Shown one piece after another: positions 46,598 through 56,798 of a stretch of DNA of 64,000 bases; position 1 is the stretch's first letter, and the number at the start of each line of letters is the position of its first letter. The notes below the pieces were generated by a model. That model searched no databases. It worked only from the letters and a program-made list of their open reading frames with translations, and had not been told where the DNA came from. The stretch is from Alkalimarinus sediminis (lineage in GTDB: Bacteria > Pseudomonadota > Gammaproteobacteria > Pseudomonadales > Oleiphilaceae): the NCBI RefSeq assembly GCF_026427595.1, contig NZ_CP101527.1:2389501-2453500 (forward strand). The letters are read 5' to 3'. The position numbers and the translations under genes were made by a program.

Positions 46598-48049
46598 CAA
46601 CCAACCTGTGTAGAGTTTTTCTCGTTTTTCGGGCTGCATATTAGGCTCAAAACGCTGCTCACAAGCCCACAGAGCTGAAATTTCATCAAGGTCTTTGTAC
46701 AAGCCTGCTTTTAAGCCTGCCAAATACGCCACACCTAAAGCCGTAGTCTCTGTAATTTGAGGCCGGTCTACCGTCACATTTAAAATATCTGCTAAAAATT
46801 GGACCAACCAATTGTTAACAACCATCCCCCCATCTACTCGAAGCGCTTTATAACTAGCCCCGTCGTTCTGCATCGCCCTGACAAGATCTTTGGTTTGATA
46901 ACAGACCGACTGTAGACCTGCCGTTACAATATCAGCAATACCGGTATCACGGGTTAAGCCATGAATTGCTCCTCTAGCTCTAGGGTCCCAATATGGGGCT
47001 CCTAAACCGGTAAATGCGGGAACCAAATAAACTGGGTTATCTGACCCCGACTCCAATGCAAGCGCCTCAGCTTCTGACGCACAATCAATAAGTTTTAGCC
47101 CATCGCGAAGCCATTGAATAGCCGCACCGGCGATAAAGATACTCCCCTCTACTGCGTAGGTTGTTTTGCCATCAAGCCGGTATGCGACAGTCGTAAGCAG
47201 TCGATTTTCCGACCTTACTGCTTTTTCTCCGGTATTGAGCATTAAAAAGCAACCTGTACCATAGGTGCTCTTAGCCATACCCGGTTGAAAACAGGCTTGA
47301 CCAATCAAAGCCGCTTGTTGGTCACCGGCGACACCGTAGACAGGAATAGCCGTGCCAAACAAGCCTACTTCTGTACTACCAAAGTCATCACTACTATCCA
47401 TCACCTCTGGCAGAATCGCCAACGGAACATTAAACGCCTCTAATAGCTCTTCATCCCATTGCTGAGTGTGAATATTAAACAACGAAGTACGAGATGCATT
47501 GGTGGCATCAGTTTTATGGCTCTTACCGTCCGTTAGCTTCCACAATAAAAAGGTGTCGACAGTACCAAAAGCTAACTGACCTAACTCAGCCTTTGCCCGC
47601 GCACCTTCAACATTATCGAGTATCCAGCTGATTTTGGTTGCTGAGAAATAAGGATCTATCAAAAGGCCTGTTTTTTGTACTACCGCTTCCTCAAAGCCCT
47701 TTAACTTTAATTTTTCACAGCTGTCTGCAGTTCTGCGGTCCTGCCAGACGATTGCATTGTAAATAAGTTCACCCGTCTCACGGTCCCACACTAGGGTTGT
47801 TTCACGCTGATTCGTAATACCAATACCAGCAATATCCACCGCATTAATGCCGGCTTTTACAATCGCATCCTTGCACACCGCTAACGTAGAAGACCAAATC
47901 TCACCAGGGTCGTGCTCCACCCAACCATCCTGAGGAAAATACTGTTGAAATTCCTTTTGCGCTGATGCAATTGCATGTCCATCCTGACAAAAAACGATCG
48001 CCCGAGAGCTAGTAGTACCCTGATCAATTGCGAGTAAGTAGCGAGTCAT
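46574..48049 (-). CDS. glpK: Glycerol kinase
   Basis: GlpK phosphorylates glycerol to sn-glycerol 3-phosphate. The 491-residue protein of the FGGY family has the N-terminal ATP site [56 protein letters not shown] and the C-terminal [11 protein letters not shown] segment. It is divergent from glpR; the glpF facilitator is not in this window. The 3' end carries duplicated sequence (repeat C). Confidence 0.97.
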   Translation of the reverse strand: MTRYLLAIDQGTTSSRAIVFCQDGHAIASAQKEFQQYFPQDGWVEHDPGEIWSSTLAVCKDAIVKAGINAVDIAGIGITNQRETTLVWDRETGELIYNAIVWQDRRTADSCEKLKLKGFEEAVVQKTGLLIDPYFSATKISWILDNVEGARAKAELGQLAFGTVDTFLLWKLTDGKSHKTDATNASRTSLFNIHTQQWDEELLEAFNVPLAILPEVMDSSDDFGSTEVGLFGTAIPVYGVAGDQQAALIGQACFQPGMAKSTYGTGCFLMLNTGEKAVRSENRLLTTVAYRLDGKTTYAVEGSIFIAGAAIQWLRDGLKLIDCASEAEALALESGSDNPVYLVPAFTGLGAPYWDPRARGAIHGLTRDTGIADIVTAGLQSVCYQTKDLVRAMQNDGASYKALRVDGGMVVNNWLVQFLADILNVTVDRPQITETTALGVAYLAGLKAGLYKDLDEISALWACEQRFEPNMQPEKREKLYTGWLDAVERVR

Positions 48050-48074
48050 AGCCTATCTATTCCATGTTTATTAG

Positions 48075-48188
48075 CTTTCATTAAACGACATTTTTATTAT
48101 CTAGTTTCGATTATGAACATTTTAGCCGTATCACTCTCTTTATGAAACCTTCACTGAAAAAAGATTTGAATTGGTTCATAATACAAAG
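48075..48188. promoter_or_regulatory. Candidate GlpR operators in the glpK-glpR intergenic region
   Basis: gtttcgattatgaacatt (48104-48121) is the best match to the WATGTTCGWTAWCGAACATW operator of GlpR, read in either direction. Weaker relatives are at 48075-48093 (ctttcattaaacgacattt) and 48171-48188 (ttggttcataatacaaag). They sit between the divergent glpK and glpR start codons. Confidence 0.55.
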
Positions 48189-48232
48189 CCTTATAGGACT
48201 TAAATAGAGCGGATATAACTAGAGCAGACTCC

Positions 48233-48994
48233 ATGGCCCAGGAAACCCGACATAATCAAATTATAGAACTTGTTGCGGAGCGTGGATTTGTCACTATCGA
48301 CGACCTAGCGCAACACTTTCAAGTTACACCCCAAACAATAAGAAGAGATATCAATCAACTCGACCAAGAAAAGCGTCTTCAACGATATCATGGCGGGGCG
48401 GGCATACCTTCCAGCACTCTGAATACCGCATATAGTGATCGAAAGATTCAGAACTTAGAAGAAAAGGTACGCATCGGCGAAGCAATTGCAAACAAAATAC
48501 CCGATCACTCTTCTATGTTTATTAACATCGGCACAACCACAGAAACGATTGCTAAAGCGCTTCTTAAACATCAGGGGCTGACAATCATCACCAACAACTT
48601 ACACGTTGCCAGCATACTAAGCTCCAAAGAGGACTTTAACGTGATTATTGCTGGTGGAGCCGTACGAAGCAAAGACGGTGGCATTATGGGTGAGGCCACT
48701 GTAGATTTCATAGAGCAGTTCAAAGTTGACTTCGCCATTATAGGCATCAGCGGCATCGATGATGACGGTGAACTACTTGACTTCGACTACCAAGAAGTAA
48801 GGGTCGCCCAGGCAATTATTAAAAACGCCAGACAGGTTTTTCTCGCAGCAGACCACTCAAAATTTGGCAGAAACGCCATGATAAGATTGGGCAATATTAG
48901 TCAGGCTTCACATTTGTTCACAGGGCAAACGCCACCGACCAATATCTCAGATATTCTGCTAGAGCATGGCGTTGGACTAACAGTAGCGCAATAA
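48233..48994 (+). CDS. glpR: Glycerol-3-phosphate regulon repressor GlpR
   Basis: A DeoR-family repressor of 253 residues with an N-terminal winged helix ([22 protein letters not shown], about 22-43) and a C-terminal sugar-phosphate-sensing domain ([39 protein letters not shown]). It releases its operators when it binds glycerol 3-phosphate. Operators are visible at glpK/glpR and at glpD. A terminator follows at 49025. Confidence 0.93.
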   Translation: MAQETRHNQIIELVAERGFVTIDDLAQHFQVTPQTIRRDINQLDQEKRLQRYHGGAGIPSSTLNTAYSDRKIQNLEEKVRIGEAIANKIPDHSSMFINIGTTTETIAKALLKHQGLTIITNNLHVASILSSKEDFNVIIAGGAVRSKDGGIMGEATVDFIEQFKVDFAIIGISGIDDDGELLDFDYQEVRVAQAIIKNARQVFLAADHSKFGRNAMIRLGNISQASHLFTGQTPPTNISDILLEHGVGLTVAQ

Positions 48995-49024
48995 ACCATC
49001 ACTCCATTCATAGTAACAACCTTT

Positions 49025-49057
49025 AGGCCCTCATTATACTTGAGGGCCTCACCTTTC
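49025..49057 (+). terminator. Terminator after glpR
   Basis: aggccctca and tgagggcct (49025-49033, 49041-49049) form a perfect 9-bp stem with a 7-nt loop, followed by a weak pyrimidine stretch cacctttctt. Confidence 0.7.
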
Positions 49058-49125
49058 TTACCCTCTATTTCAAACCGAAAACGCTTAATCAGTCACAATC
49101 TGCATTATTAATTTATTTGATACAT

Positions 49126-49154
49126 TTGTAATAGTGAAGATCTAGCCTTATAAT
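49126..49154 (+). promoter_or_regulatory. glpD sigma-70 promoter
   Basis: TTGTAA (49126-49131), 17-nt spacer, TATAAT (49149-49154). Transcription would start near 49161, just before the GlpR operator. Confidence 0.75.
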
Positions 49155-49164
49155 TTCGAAAGTA

Positions 49165-49184
49165 AATGTTCGTTTACGAACCTT
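49165..49184 (+). promoter_or_regulatory. GlpR operator at glpD
   Basis: aatgttcgtttacgaacctt contains the palindrome TTCGTTTACGAA and matches the GlpR consensus almost completely. It lies right after the expected transcription start, so bound GlpR would block elongation or promoter escape. Confidence 0.8.
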
Positions 49185-49207
49185 CATGATCATTAGGGAA
49201 TAGTAAC

Positions 49208-50752
49208 GTGATAAGTCTCACTAGTAATACAGTAGATATATTCGTCGTAGGTGGTGGCATCAATGGAGTCGGTATCGCTGCAGATGCTGCCGGCAGAGGG
49301 CTTTCAGTCACATTATGCGAGCAAGCAGACCTTGCTTCAGCAACATCTTCAGCTAGCAGCAAGTTAATTCATGGCGGCTTGAGATACCTTGAGCACTATG
49401 AGTTTAGCCTTGTTAAGAAGGCCTTGGCTGAGCGGGAAGTACTACTTCATAACGCTCCACACCTTGTTCAACCGCTTCGATTTACACTCCCCCACAGGCC
49501 TCATTTACGTCCTGGCTGGATGATTCGTTCTGGGTTATTTATGTACGACCATTTAACAAAACGAAACACTCTTCCGAGCGCCCGATCATTCAAATTCAAA
49601 CTTCAAAGCCCGCTTAAACCCGCTATAAAAAAAGGCTACCAATACTACGACTGCTCGGTTGATGATGCACGACTAGTCATTACGAATGCTATTTTAGCCA
49701 ATCGACTGGGTGCCAACATTCTTACCCGAACCAAACTCATCAATGCAACACGACTAGAAGACGAGGCAGTTTGGAAAGTAACACTGCTCGATCAAGAGAC
49801 AAAACAGGAACATTGCATCTTTGCCAAGGCATTAGTCAATGCGGCAGGCCCCTGGGTTAGTCAGCTAGTGACCAACTATGTTAACCAAAAACCCGCTCAT
49901 AACATTCGACTTATTAAGGGTAGCCATATTGTAGTACCTAAATTTCACAACCATGAAGGCGCTTTTATTCTCCAAAACACAGATAAACGGATCGTATTTG
50001 TTATTCCTTACCAAGAGAACTTCTCTCTCATCGGCACAACTGACAAGGCATACACTGGAGACCCTGCCACCGTCGAAATTGATAGTGATGAAGTGCAATA
50101 CTTAATAGACGTCGTTAACGAGCACTTTATTGCTCAAATAAGCAAAGATGATATTGTCAAAACCTTCGCAGGTGTCAGACCACTGTGTGATGATGAGTCC
50201 TCAGACCCATCAGCAATGACCAGAGACTATACATTGGAGCTTGAAGAAGATAACAGTAACATACCGCTACTTTCTATTTATGGAGGCAAGATTACCACCT
50301 ACCGTACACTCGCAGAAACCGCGATGAACAAGCTTTCACCGTACTTCCCGAATGCCAAAGACAGCTGGACCGCAACAAGCCCTCTGCCTGGTGCAACACC
50401 TGCTACACGATCACTAAAAGATATACAGGACATAATCCATGAAGCTCACCCCTGGTTACCACCAGAGATCGCCACACGGTACAGTCACAGCTACGGACTA
50501 CTTTGTTTAATATTTCTGGGAGGGAGATCATCAACCGATGATATGGGTCGCCATTTTGGCGCGAACCTCTATCAGTGCGAAGTAGACTATCTAATCAAAA
50601 AAGAGTGGGCTAAAACTGTAGAAGATATACTGTGGCGAAGAACAAAGCTGAGCTTAGTTATGAACAGCAGTCAAACGCAAGCCCTAGAGAACTATCTATC
50701 GCACACCTTTCATGAGAGCTCAACGCCACCACAAGATCTTCAGATTGCATAG
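49208..50752 (+). CDS. glpD: Aerobic glycerol-3-phosphate dehydrogenase
   Basis: GlpD is a membrane-associated flavoenzyme that oxidises glycerol 3-phosphate to dihydroxyacetone phosphate and passes electrons to ubiquinone. The 514-residue protein starts at GTG 49208 with AGGGAA upstream. The FAD-binding fold VVGGGINGVGIAADAAGRG (residues 13-31), SSASSKLIHGGLRYLEHYEF, and the later GGKITTYRTLAE segment identify it. Regulated by GlpR through the operator at 49165. Confidence 0.96.
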   Translation: MISLTSNTVDIFVVGGGINGVGIAADAAGRGLSVTLCEQADLASATSSASSKLIHGGLRYLEHYEFSLVKKALAEREVLLHNAPHLVQPLRFTLPHRPHLRPGWMIRSGLFMYDHLTKRNTLPSARSFKFKLQSPLKPAIKKGYQYYDCSVDDARLVITNAILANRLGANILTRTKLINATRLEDEAVWKVTLLDQETKQEHCIFAKALVNAAGPWVSQLVTNYVNQKPAHNIRLIKGSHIVVPKFHNHEGAFILQNTDKRIVFVIPYQENFSLIGTTDKAYTGDPATVEIDSDEVQYLIDVVNEHFIAQISKDDIVKTFAGVRPLCDDESSDPSAMTRDYTLELEEDNSNIPLLSIYGGKITTYRTLAETAMNKLSPYFPNAKDSWTATSPLPGATPATRSLKDIQDIIHEAHPWLPPEIATRYSHSYGLLCLIFLGGRSSTDDMGRHFGANLYQCEVDYLIKKEWAKTVEDILWRRTKLSLVMNSSQTQALENYLSHTFHESSTPPQDLQIA

Positions 50753-50770
50753 CTAGTAACTAAAACATTA

Positions 50771-50799
50771 TCGAGCATTAGCAGAAGTCTAATGCTCGA
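50771..50799. terminator. Hairpin between convergent glpD and the histidine kinase gene
   Basis: tcgagcatta and taatgctcga (50771-50780, 50790-50799) form a perfect 10-bp stem with a 9-nt loop. There is no T tract, so termination may be weak or Rho-dependent. Confidence 0.55.
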
Positions 50800-50803
50800 A
50801 ACA

Positions 50804-52399
50804 TTAGTCATTTGGTTGTCGGCGAGGCCATACTAAACTGAATTTAGCACCACCCATCTCGCTGCGACCTAAAAACGCTTGCCCGCCATGCCAGTAAAGA
50901 ATACGCCTAACAATTGACAAACCCAAGCCGTAACCTCCTGAAGAGCGAGTGCGACTATCATCCAACCGGGCGAACGGAGTAAAAACCTTTTCCCAGTCGC
51001 TTTCAGGTATTCCCGAACCATCATCCTCTACATCAACACGGCAGGCATCCTGATCAAAAGAGCAATGCACTTTTACCGTAGATTTTGCATACCGAGTCGC
51101 ATTGCCAACCAAGTTTTGTATTGCTCTGTGAATATAACGATACTCAACGTCTGATTGCTTCCATTCATCAGAGCCTTCATCAAACTCAGCTTGTATCGTC
51201 ATCTCCGGCTTAACACCACCTTGCTCAGACACGACTTGCTCAACGATACCCCGAACATCAACATCTTGAAACGTCAAAATCGGGCCGCCTTGCTCTAGCC
51301 GAGCGTAAGTCAGGATCTCATCAATCAGCTCATCCAACTCCTGAATATCTGAATCGATACCGGTTAACTGCTTATTTAACGATGCCTCATTTGTGCAGTC
51401 CTCGATCATCTGCACACCAAAACGAATTCTTGCAACAGGCGTTCTAAGTTCATGGGACACGGCATGAATCATCTCTCTTTGCACACCGACCAACCTCTGA
51501 ATGTGCTCAGCCATACTATTAAAGGCATCTCCCAAGCGACCAATAGCATCTTTTCTTCCTGCCCCTATTCTTGCATCAAGCTCGCCTCTAGCAATGCGCG
51601 TGGCAACGGTTTCAAGACTTTTCAAGCGGCGATCAATTGATACCATTAGTACATATACCGCCACACCAACGGCAGACATTGCTACCAATAGCAGTGTTAG
51701 AATCAGAGGCCAAGAGACTGCACTGTAGCGCCCCGGAAAGTCCACTCGATAGATCTCTCCGCTTGCCACTTTATAATAACCAACAGAGGAAAAGTCTTCA
51801 TTGCCAGGGTAGAAGGAATACCCTGTTCTATTAACAACATTTAATACCTCTGCAGACAGCTCATACTCACCGACTATTTCGGTAATACTCACGTTAAACG
51901 TATCTTCTAGCTCCGAGATATGCAGATCAATAAGGTCTACCGCTTCCACTTCGGCTAAATGCTTATTCAGCAAAACGCTTATTAAATAACCCGCTACCTG
52001 GTTAGCATCGGTATATAAGTCGGTAAAATAGCCCACCAACATGTCGCCATTATCATGACTATTTGCCAATAGTTTAAAGACCCTCGAGCCATGGAGGTCA
52101 TTAACGACAATAACCTGCTGCAGCCTTAAACGCTCTCTTTCAACATCGGTAAGGTCATAATTGACAGAGTGCTCAATACTTAATCGACCAATCGACGAAA
52201 TAGCGGAGCTAGTAATAAGCGACTGCAACTCATCAGTATCTTGATTTGCCAACCAATTAAAGATAGGTGCAGATATTGTGACTCGATGGTGCTCACTTCG
52301 GACTAGATTGATAGAGGAATAAATAAACGCAGAAAAAAGGCCTACTACCATCAATGCAAGTAGCAAGCCTCCAAATACTCTGATAAAAAGCCTGTTCAC
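50804..52399 (-). CDS. Sensor histidine kinase (RstB-like)
   Basis: A 531-residue membrane sensor kinase with membrane segments at about 5-32 and 229-253 enclosing a 195-residue periplasmic domain, a HAMP domain (about 254-306), the phospho-accepting His317 in HAVSHELRTPVARIRFG and an ATPase domain with N box (NLVGNATRYAK), G1 (VEDDGSGIP) and G2 (GYGLGLSIV). Its closest general type is RstB/EnvZ-like. It is downstream of its response regulator on the same strand, with a 197-bp gap. The signal is unknown. Confidence 0.92.
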   Translation of the reverse strand: MNRLFIRVFGGLLLALMVVGLFSAFIYSSINLVRSEHHRVTISAPIFNWLANQDTDELQSLITSSAISSIGRLSIEHSVNYDLTDVERERLRLQQVIVVNDLHGSRVFKLLANSHDNGDMLVGYFTDLYTDANQVAGYLISVLLNKHLAEVEAVDLIDLHISELEDTFNVSITEIVGEYELSAEVLNVVNRTGYSFYPGNEDFSSVGYYKVASGEIYRVDFPGRYSAVSWPLILTLLLVAMSAVGVAVYVLMVSIDRRLKSLETVATRIARGELDARIGAGRKDAIGRLGDAFNSMAEHIQRLVGVQREMIHAVSHELRTPVARIRFGVQMIEDCTNEASLNKQLTGIDSDIQELDELIDEILTYARLEQGGPILTFQDVDVRGIVEQVVSEQGGVKPEMTIQAEFDEGSDEWKQSDVEYRYIHRAIQNLVGNATRYAKSTVKVHCSFDQDACRVDVEDDGSGIPESDWEKVFTPFARLDDSRTRSSGGYGLGLSIVRRILYWHGGQAFLGRSEMGGAKFSLVWPRRQPND

Positions 52400-52596
52400 A
52401 GTTGTTTAATCCCGTCTGTAAGCTATTTGTTCAGGCACCCTCTTGCAATAGGCCATTAACACTAGACGATATTGACTATTGAGGGCTCATAGCAGCGAAA
52501 ACGTAACCTATAGGAGCAGCAGTACCGTCATAGAAACGAAGCACTGCCACATAGAAGTATTACCACAAAATACAAGCAGTATTACTTCTAACCCAA

Positions 52597-53343
52597 TTAC
52601 GCCTCTTTTACAAAGAGATAACCTTTGCTACGAACAGTTTTAATTCGCTTAGGGTGAACTGGATCATCACCTATCTTAGGACGTATTCTCGACACTCTAA
52701 CGTCAATTGAGCGATCTTGGCCATCATATTCGATTCCCCTTAAAGCAGTAAAGATCTCTTCACGACTAAGAACCGTACCGGCACTGCTAGATAATAACCA
52801 CAGCAAATCAAACTCTGCACTGGTTAGCTCAATACTTTCGTCATTCAACCACGCTTCTCGCATCGACCTGTCTACCACAAGATTATTGAACACTAATCTT
52901 ACTGGTTCTTCGCCGTCGGAGGAGCCCGCGTCATTAGTTTCATCACTTGAGGATTGATCAGTAATTCGTCTTAATAGTGCTCGAATACGCGCCAACAAGA
53001 CTCGAGGCCTAACGGGCTTAGACATATAGTCGTCAGCACCCATCTCTAAACCAAGCACCTGATCAAGGTCGTCAGTTCGGGCCGTCAACATGAGGATTGG
53101 ACCGTTGTAGTAGGGTCTAACCTTACGACATATCGAAAGACCATCTTCTCCGGGCAACATTAGGTCAAGCACAACCAAGTCGGGTTTTTCATTCTTGATT
53201 CGATCGACAGCGAGAGCTCCGTTACCCTCTACTGAAACGACTAACCCATTGCTTTCAAGATACTCTTTTGTAAGGTCTGCCAAACGCTCATCATCTTCTA
53301 CGATGAGGATTCGCCATGATTCGTTCTGCTCTATGACATCCAT
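52597..53343 (-). CDS. OmpR-family response regulator (RstA-like)
   Basis: A 248-residue response regulator with receiver domain (acidic pair E16-D17, phospho-acceptor Asp60 in VVLDLMLPGEDG, Lys in YMSKPV) and a C-terminal OmpR-type winged helix (about 150-245, LTSAEFDLLWLLSSSAGTVLSREEIF and IDVRVSRIRPKIGDD). The linker (about 130-148) is rich in Ser, Asp and Glu. It is the upstream gene of the pair with the histidine kinase. The target genes are unknown. Confidence 0.94.
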   Translation of the reverse strand: MDVIEQNESWRILIVEDDERLADLTKEYLESNGLVVSVEGNGALAVDRIKNEKPDLVVLDLMLPGEDGLSICRKVRPYYNGPILMLTARTDDLDQVLGLEMGADDYMSKPVRPRVLLARIRALLRRITDQSSSDETNDAGSSDGEEPVRLVFNNLVVDRSMREAWLNDESIELTSAEFDLLWLLSSSAGTVLSREEIFTALRGIEYDGQDRSIDVRVSRIRPKIGDDPVHPKRIKTVRSKGYLFVKEA

Positions 53344-53619
53344 TCTCTTTTTTCTTATATCATCAAGTCAATAATAATAGCTAAACCATCTAGCTATCTG
53401 AATAGCGCTCTAATCATCCTTAAAATCTGTTTCTATACCCAACCCAACCAATAACTTCAAAAGCAACTTTTGTACTAGAGGTTATTTGGTACTACAGGTT
53501 ACGAAAAAGAATACATTTTTTCCTTATAATAGTAGTAATTATACATGCTGTTTGAAAATTTACATGAAAATATCACAAGAAACAATTTTCTACTTTTTTC
53601 TACCACAAAAATTGTTGCT
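53344..53619. other. 276-bp AT-rich intergenic region upstream of the response regulator
   Basis: It should hold the response-regulator promoter (minus strand) and the slyD 3' end. I note only AT-rich runs and a TATAATAG-like stretch near 53525; nothing can be called. Confidence 0.3.
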
Positions 53620-54087
53620 CTATGGGTTTGAAATCGGGTAACCCAAACGTACTTCCTCTTCTGTTGCCTCTCGAACTGCTAACAACTCAATATCAAAATA
53701 TAGGGTAAAACCGGCCAGAGGGTGATTAGCATCTACTGTGACTTTGTCACCCTGCACTTTAACAACTTTGATCACCTGCGTTTGCTCTCCGGTATTTGTC
53801 TGAAATTTCATACCAGGAACAACATCTTCCACACCATCGAAAAGTGATTTAGGGACCTCTTGCAGGTGATCTGGATTATGTTCACCGTAAGCCAACTCAG
53901 GAGGAACAGTCACATCCAGAACCGAGCCTGGCGGCCTTCCCTCAAGGGCTTTTTCAATCCCTTTAACAACCTGCCCACTACCTTCCAAAAAGGTCAATGG
54001 CTCTCCCCCAGAGGATGTGTCAACTATAGCCCCCTCTGCATTTCGTAGGTTGTAATTGATTGAATAAACTTTAGGTAACTCTGACAT
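53620..54087 (-). CDS. slyD: FKBP-type peptidyl-prolyl isomerase, SlyD-like
   Basis: A 155-residue cytoplasmic prolyl isomerase and chaperone. The FKBP core is split by an insert-in-flap domain, as in SlyD: VYSINYNLRNAEGAIVDTSSGGEPLTFLEGSGQVVKGIEKALEG at the start and VDANHPLAGFTLYFDIELL at the end. The His-rich metal-binding tail of E. coli SlyD is missing, so FkpB-like is an alternative name. It is monocistronic. Confidence 0.85.
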   Translation of the reverse strand: MSELPKVYSINYNLRNAEGAIVDTSSGGEPLTFLEGSGQVVKGIEKALEGRPPGSVLDVTVPPELAYGEHNPDHLQEVPKSLFDGVEDVVPGMKFQTNTGEQTQVIKVVKVQGDKVTVDANHPLAGFTLYFDIELLAVREATEEEVRLGYPISNP

Positions 54088-54175
54088 CTCTTCTCCGGTA
54101 GGATATTAAAAGCAAACAATAGTGATAAGTTTATCCTAACACGAGCCGTAAACCCCAATTTATTATTGTCATCAT

Positions 54176-54209
54176 AAAAAAGCCGCCACCCAGGTTGAGC
54201 AGCGGCTTG
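54176..54209 (-). terminator. Terminator after the acetyl-CoA hydrolase gene
   Basis: On the minus strand aagccgc and gcggctt form a 7-bp stem, with partial pairing in the loop, followed by a run of five T after the arm. Confidence 0.8.
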
Positions 54210-54247
54210 TTCACTCTATAATAAAAGATAGGGGCTCAGATATATTC

Positions 54248-56425
54248 TCACCCCTGCTGAGCAATCAATTCTGACACTAACAACTTCTGCTCAAGTTTCT
54301 CTTTGAAGCTGTTGGGCGTCCTCATATCCATTCTATCCATTAATGGTGAGAACTCTTCAGGCACATACTTAACCTTTAACGCCTCCCATACGCACTTAAA
54401 CAGGCCACTGCGAGTAGCGGTTTTCGCTTTAAGTCCTTTCAGCGCCTTACCAATTTTCAACTCTTCAGGAGTGAAGTCGCAGCCAAATGGGAAGGGGTCA
54501 AAGAACCCTTTAGCCTTATACTTATTGAACGTATTCAGAAGGTTTTCAGGTGTGTTGTGACGATAAATTTCGGGCAACTGATACTCTTTTGCCACTTTAC
54601 CTGCCGCCTTCGCTTGGTTGAGCAATTCATCCTGGAAGCGAGAATCAGCCACCTTAATGAGCTCGATATACACTTCTTGATCGTTTTTACTGAGCAGATC
54701 TGCTACCCCATACTCTGTAACGACGATATCTCGAAGGTGTCGAGGTATCGTGCAGTGTCCATAACTCATCATTATGTTGGACTTAGGCCCGTCAGCTGTC
54801 ATGCGATGACTTTTTAGTTTAAGCACAGATCGCGCATCATCAATCTCATGAGCCATGGCTACAAAGTTATATTGTCCACCGACACCACTGACCACCTTGC
54901 CATTATCCAGACCATCAGAGACTGCAGCACCTCCCAAGGTGTACATCATTGTCGAATTAATAAATCGGGCATCCTGTCGCTGTGCTACTTTTAATTTTTG
55001 ATTACCAAATTCATGATCAAACAGATGGTTGATATATTTCACACTAGTCATGCAGAACTTTTCGTTCTCTTCAGGGGTTAAATCCCTCAAATCTTGATAG
55101 AAGCTGCTAGGACCAATAAAGAAGCCTCCATGCATCACTATGCCGCCTTTAAGGGTATCACCCAAGCAGTGCTCGGCAATTTGAGCTCGGCAGCTCTCGT
55201 CTTTTAGTTTAGGCTCTATTGTCTGGTCGCCTACCAACAAACTACCGCCTTTAAACTCAACAGAGTCTTTGAGTATGCCGTACTGTTTCAAAAACTCTAC
55301 ATCTTTAGCTCGGAGCGTACTGGACAGAACATCCTTCTCAATTAGCGCATCAAGAGTGCCTAAAGTAACATCTTGCGTAATTTTCTCTTCATTAAGCAGC
55401 ATCTGAAGATCAACATTATCAAATACTTCACGCTTCAATATCCCTGCTTTATAGAGATGCATAAAACCATCGACCATCATCTCACTGCATCCATATAACC
55501 CTTTGGCAAAGGTATCTCGACCACCAATCTCAGAGATAATCGGGAAGCGCTCCTCCAATTTGAGATCATCCATCAATTCGTTATAGACATCGTTATTTTT
55601 GTGTCGAAGAATAGCGCTATAAACTAATGCACTACCCAGTGAGCCGATACCTACTTGTAACGTACCATTATCTCTCAACAGCGTACTGGCATTAAAACCA
55701 ATCATATGGTCAGCCGGCATAATCGCCATATTCGGCGCACCAAAAAGCGGGTACTCGTAATCAGGATTTTCGAGAATCAGATCAAACTCTTCCTCTCCCA
55801 CTTCAGCATGATTAACCATGAATGGAAGGTTATTATTGACCTCTGCAATAACGGCTATTTTTCTTCCTTTCTTTTCCTGCTCTCTCAAAATCGGGACTAA
55901 GTCGAGGGATGTGTCAGGATTACTGCTTAAACTATATCGGGGCTCACCATTAATCTCTTTCTTAGCGACAATCTGAGAGACCGCATTAACGCCCAACGCA
56001 ACCAACTCTCTAACCGCATGAGTGTAGTTAGTGCAAATGTAATTTTGCTGTTGTTTATTGTCTTTTAGGAAGCTACCGGCTTTAAAGAAGAACTCGGTGA
56101 CCTCTACATTAGAGGGAAGTGCATTTTTTCGCAGATCGACCATGTACTCAAGATCTGGGATATCACCAAAGAGCCTGTCGACAAAGGGACCTAAGAATTT
56201 GGTTTCAAGCCCGGGCCCAGCCGCGGGTTTTTCAAGGGATAACGCTGTTGCAATAACAAGCTTGATACTAGGATCTGCTTTAGCTCGCTTATAAAGCGCA
56301 TTTATGAGGTGAACTGGCTTGCCAAGCCCTAAGGGCATACCAAACTTAATATCCTTACCGACCTTTTCAATAATTGCATCTACGCATTTTTCCACATCAT
56401 TGTGGGTTACAGGTGCCACCGCCAT
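54248..56425 (-). CDS. Acetyl-CoA hydrolase/transferase family protein
   Basis: A 725-residue cytoplasmic protein of the acetyl-CoA hydrolase/CoA-transferase family, longer than the 430-500 residues of most members. It has the N-terminal half (KFGMPLGLGKPVHLINALYKRAK) and the C-terminal AcetylCoA_hyd_C region (SGVGGQYNFVAMAHEIDDARSVLKLKSHRM, then IVVTEYGVADL with the conserved Glu segment). The long middle part (about 230-420) is not one I recognise. Likely reactions are acyl-CoA hydrolysis or CoA transfer; the substrate cannot be told. It is monocistronic, with a terminator downstream. Confidence 0.87.
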   Translation of the reverse strand: MAVAPVTHNDVEKCVDAIIEKVGKDIKFGMPLGLGKPVHLINALYKRAKADPSIKLVIATALSLEKPAAGPGLETKFLGPFVDRLFGDIPDLEYMVDLRKNALPSNVEVTEFFFKAGSFLKDNKQQQNYICTNYTHAVRELVALGVNAVSQIVAKKEINGEPRYSLSSNPDTSLDLVPILREQEKKGRKIAVIAEVNNNLPFMVNHAEVGEEEFDLILENPDYEYPLFGAPNMAIMPADHMIGFNASTLLRDNGTLQVGIGSLGSALVYSAILRHKNNDVYNELMDDLKLEERFPIISEIGGRDTFAKGLYGCSEMMVDGFMHLYKAGILKREVFDNVDLQMLLNEEKITQDVTLGTLDALIEKDVLSSTLRAKDVEFLKQYGILKDSVEFKGGSLLVGDQTIEPKLKDESCRAQIAEHCLGDTLKGGIVMHGGFFIGPSSFYQDLRDLTPEENEKFCMTSVKYINHLFDHEFGNQKLKVAQRQDARFINSTMMYTLGGAAVSDGLDNGKVVSGVGGQYNFVAMAHEIDDARSVLKLKSHRMTADGPKSNIMMSYGHCTIPRHLRDIVVTEYGVADLLSKNDQEVYIELIKVADSRFQDELLNQAKAAGKVAKEYQLPEIYRHNTPENLLNTFNKYKAKGFFDPFPFGCDFTPEELKIGKALKGLKAKTATRSGLFKCVWEALKVKYVPEEFSPLMDRMDMRTPNSFKEKLEQKLLVSELIAQQG

Positions 56426-56798
56426 CTTAATTCCCCTTGCACATTTTATTTTTGTACTCTCAACATAACCTATTAAAGCTATTCAAACTAGGTACTATTT
56501 GATCAAGTATGACTTATCGACCAACGCAAATGATTGATGATAATCAAATCAACTTAAAGGAAATGAACCGTTAACGATAACGGTGAAAATGGCAAGAATT
56601 ATGACGATACGATGGTAAAAACGGGTGTCGATGCGAGCTTATCGACAAAATTAGAATAGTAAATCAGAATTGCAAGTTAGTGGCAGCTGTAAGGTTAGTT
56701 GTAGTTGTCAGATTAGTGGTAGTTGTCAGATTATTAGTAGGCAAGCTAGAGGTAGTAGTAAGTTACAGGCAGCAGTAACTTCAGAGCAATAACCAGTA
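56426..56798. other. 373-bp intergenic region with tandem repeat
   Basis: Promoter region of the acetyl-CoA hydrolase gene (minus) in 56426-56600, then an 18-bp degenerate tandem repeat filling 56676-56779 next to the stop of the following minus-strand gene. No further gene is seen. Confidence 0.6.
56676..56779. repeat. Degenerate 16-18-bp tandem repeat (about 6 units)
   Basis: Units start gttagtggcagctgtaag (56676), gttagttgtagttgtcag (56694), attagtggtagttgtcag (56712), then shorter variants from 56730, 56746 and 56763. It lies 20 bp after the stop codon of the secreted-protein gene at 56799. Confidence 0.75.
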
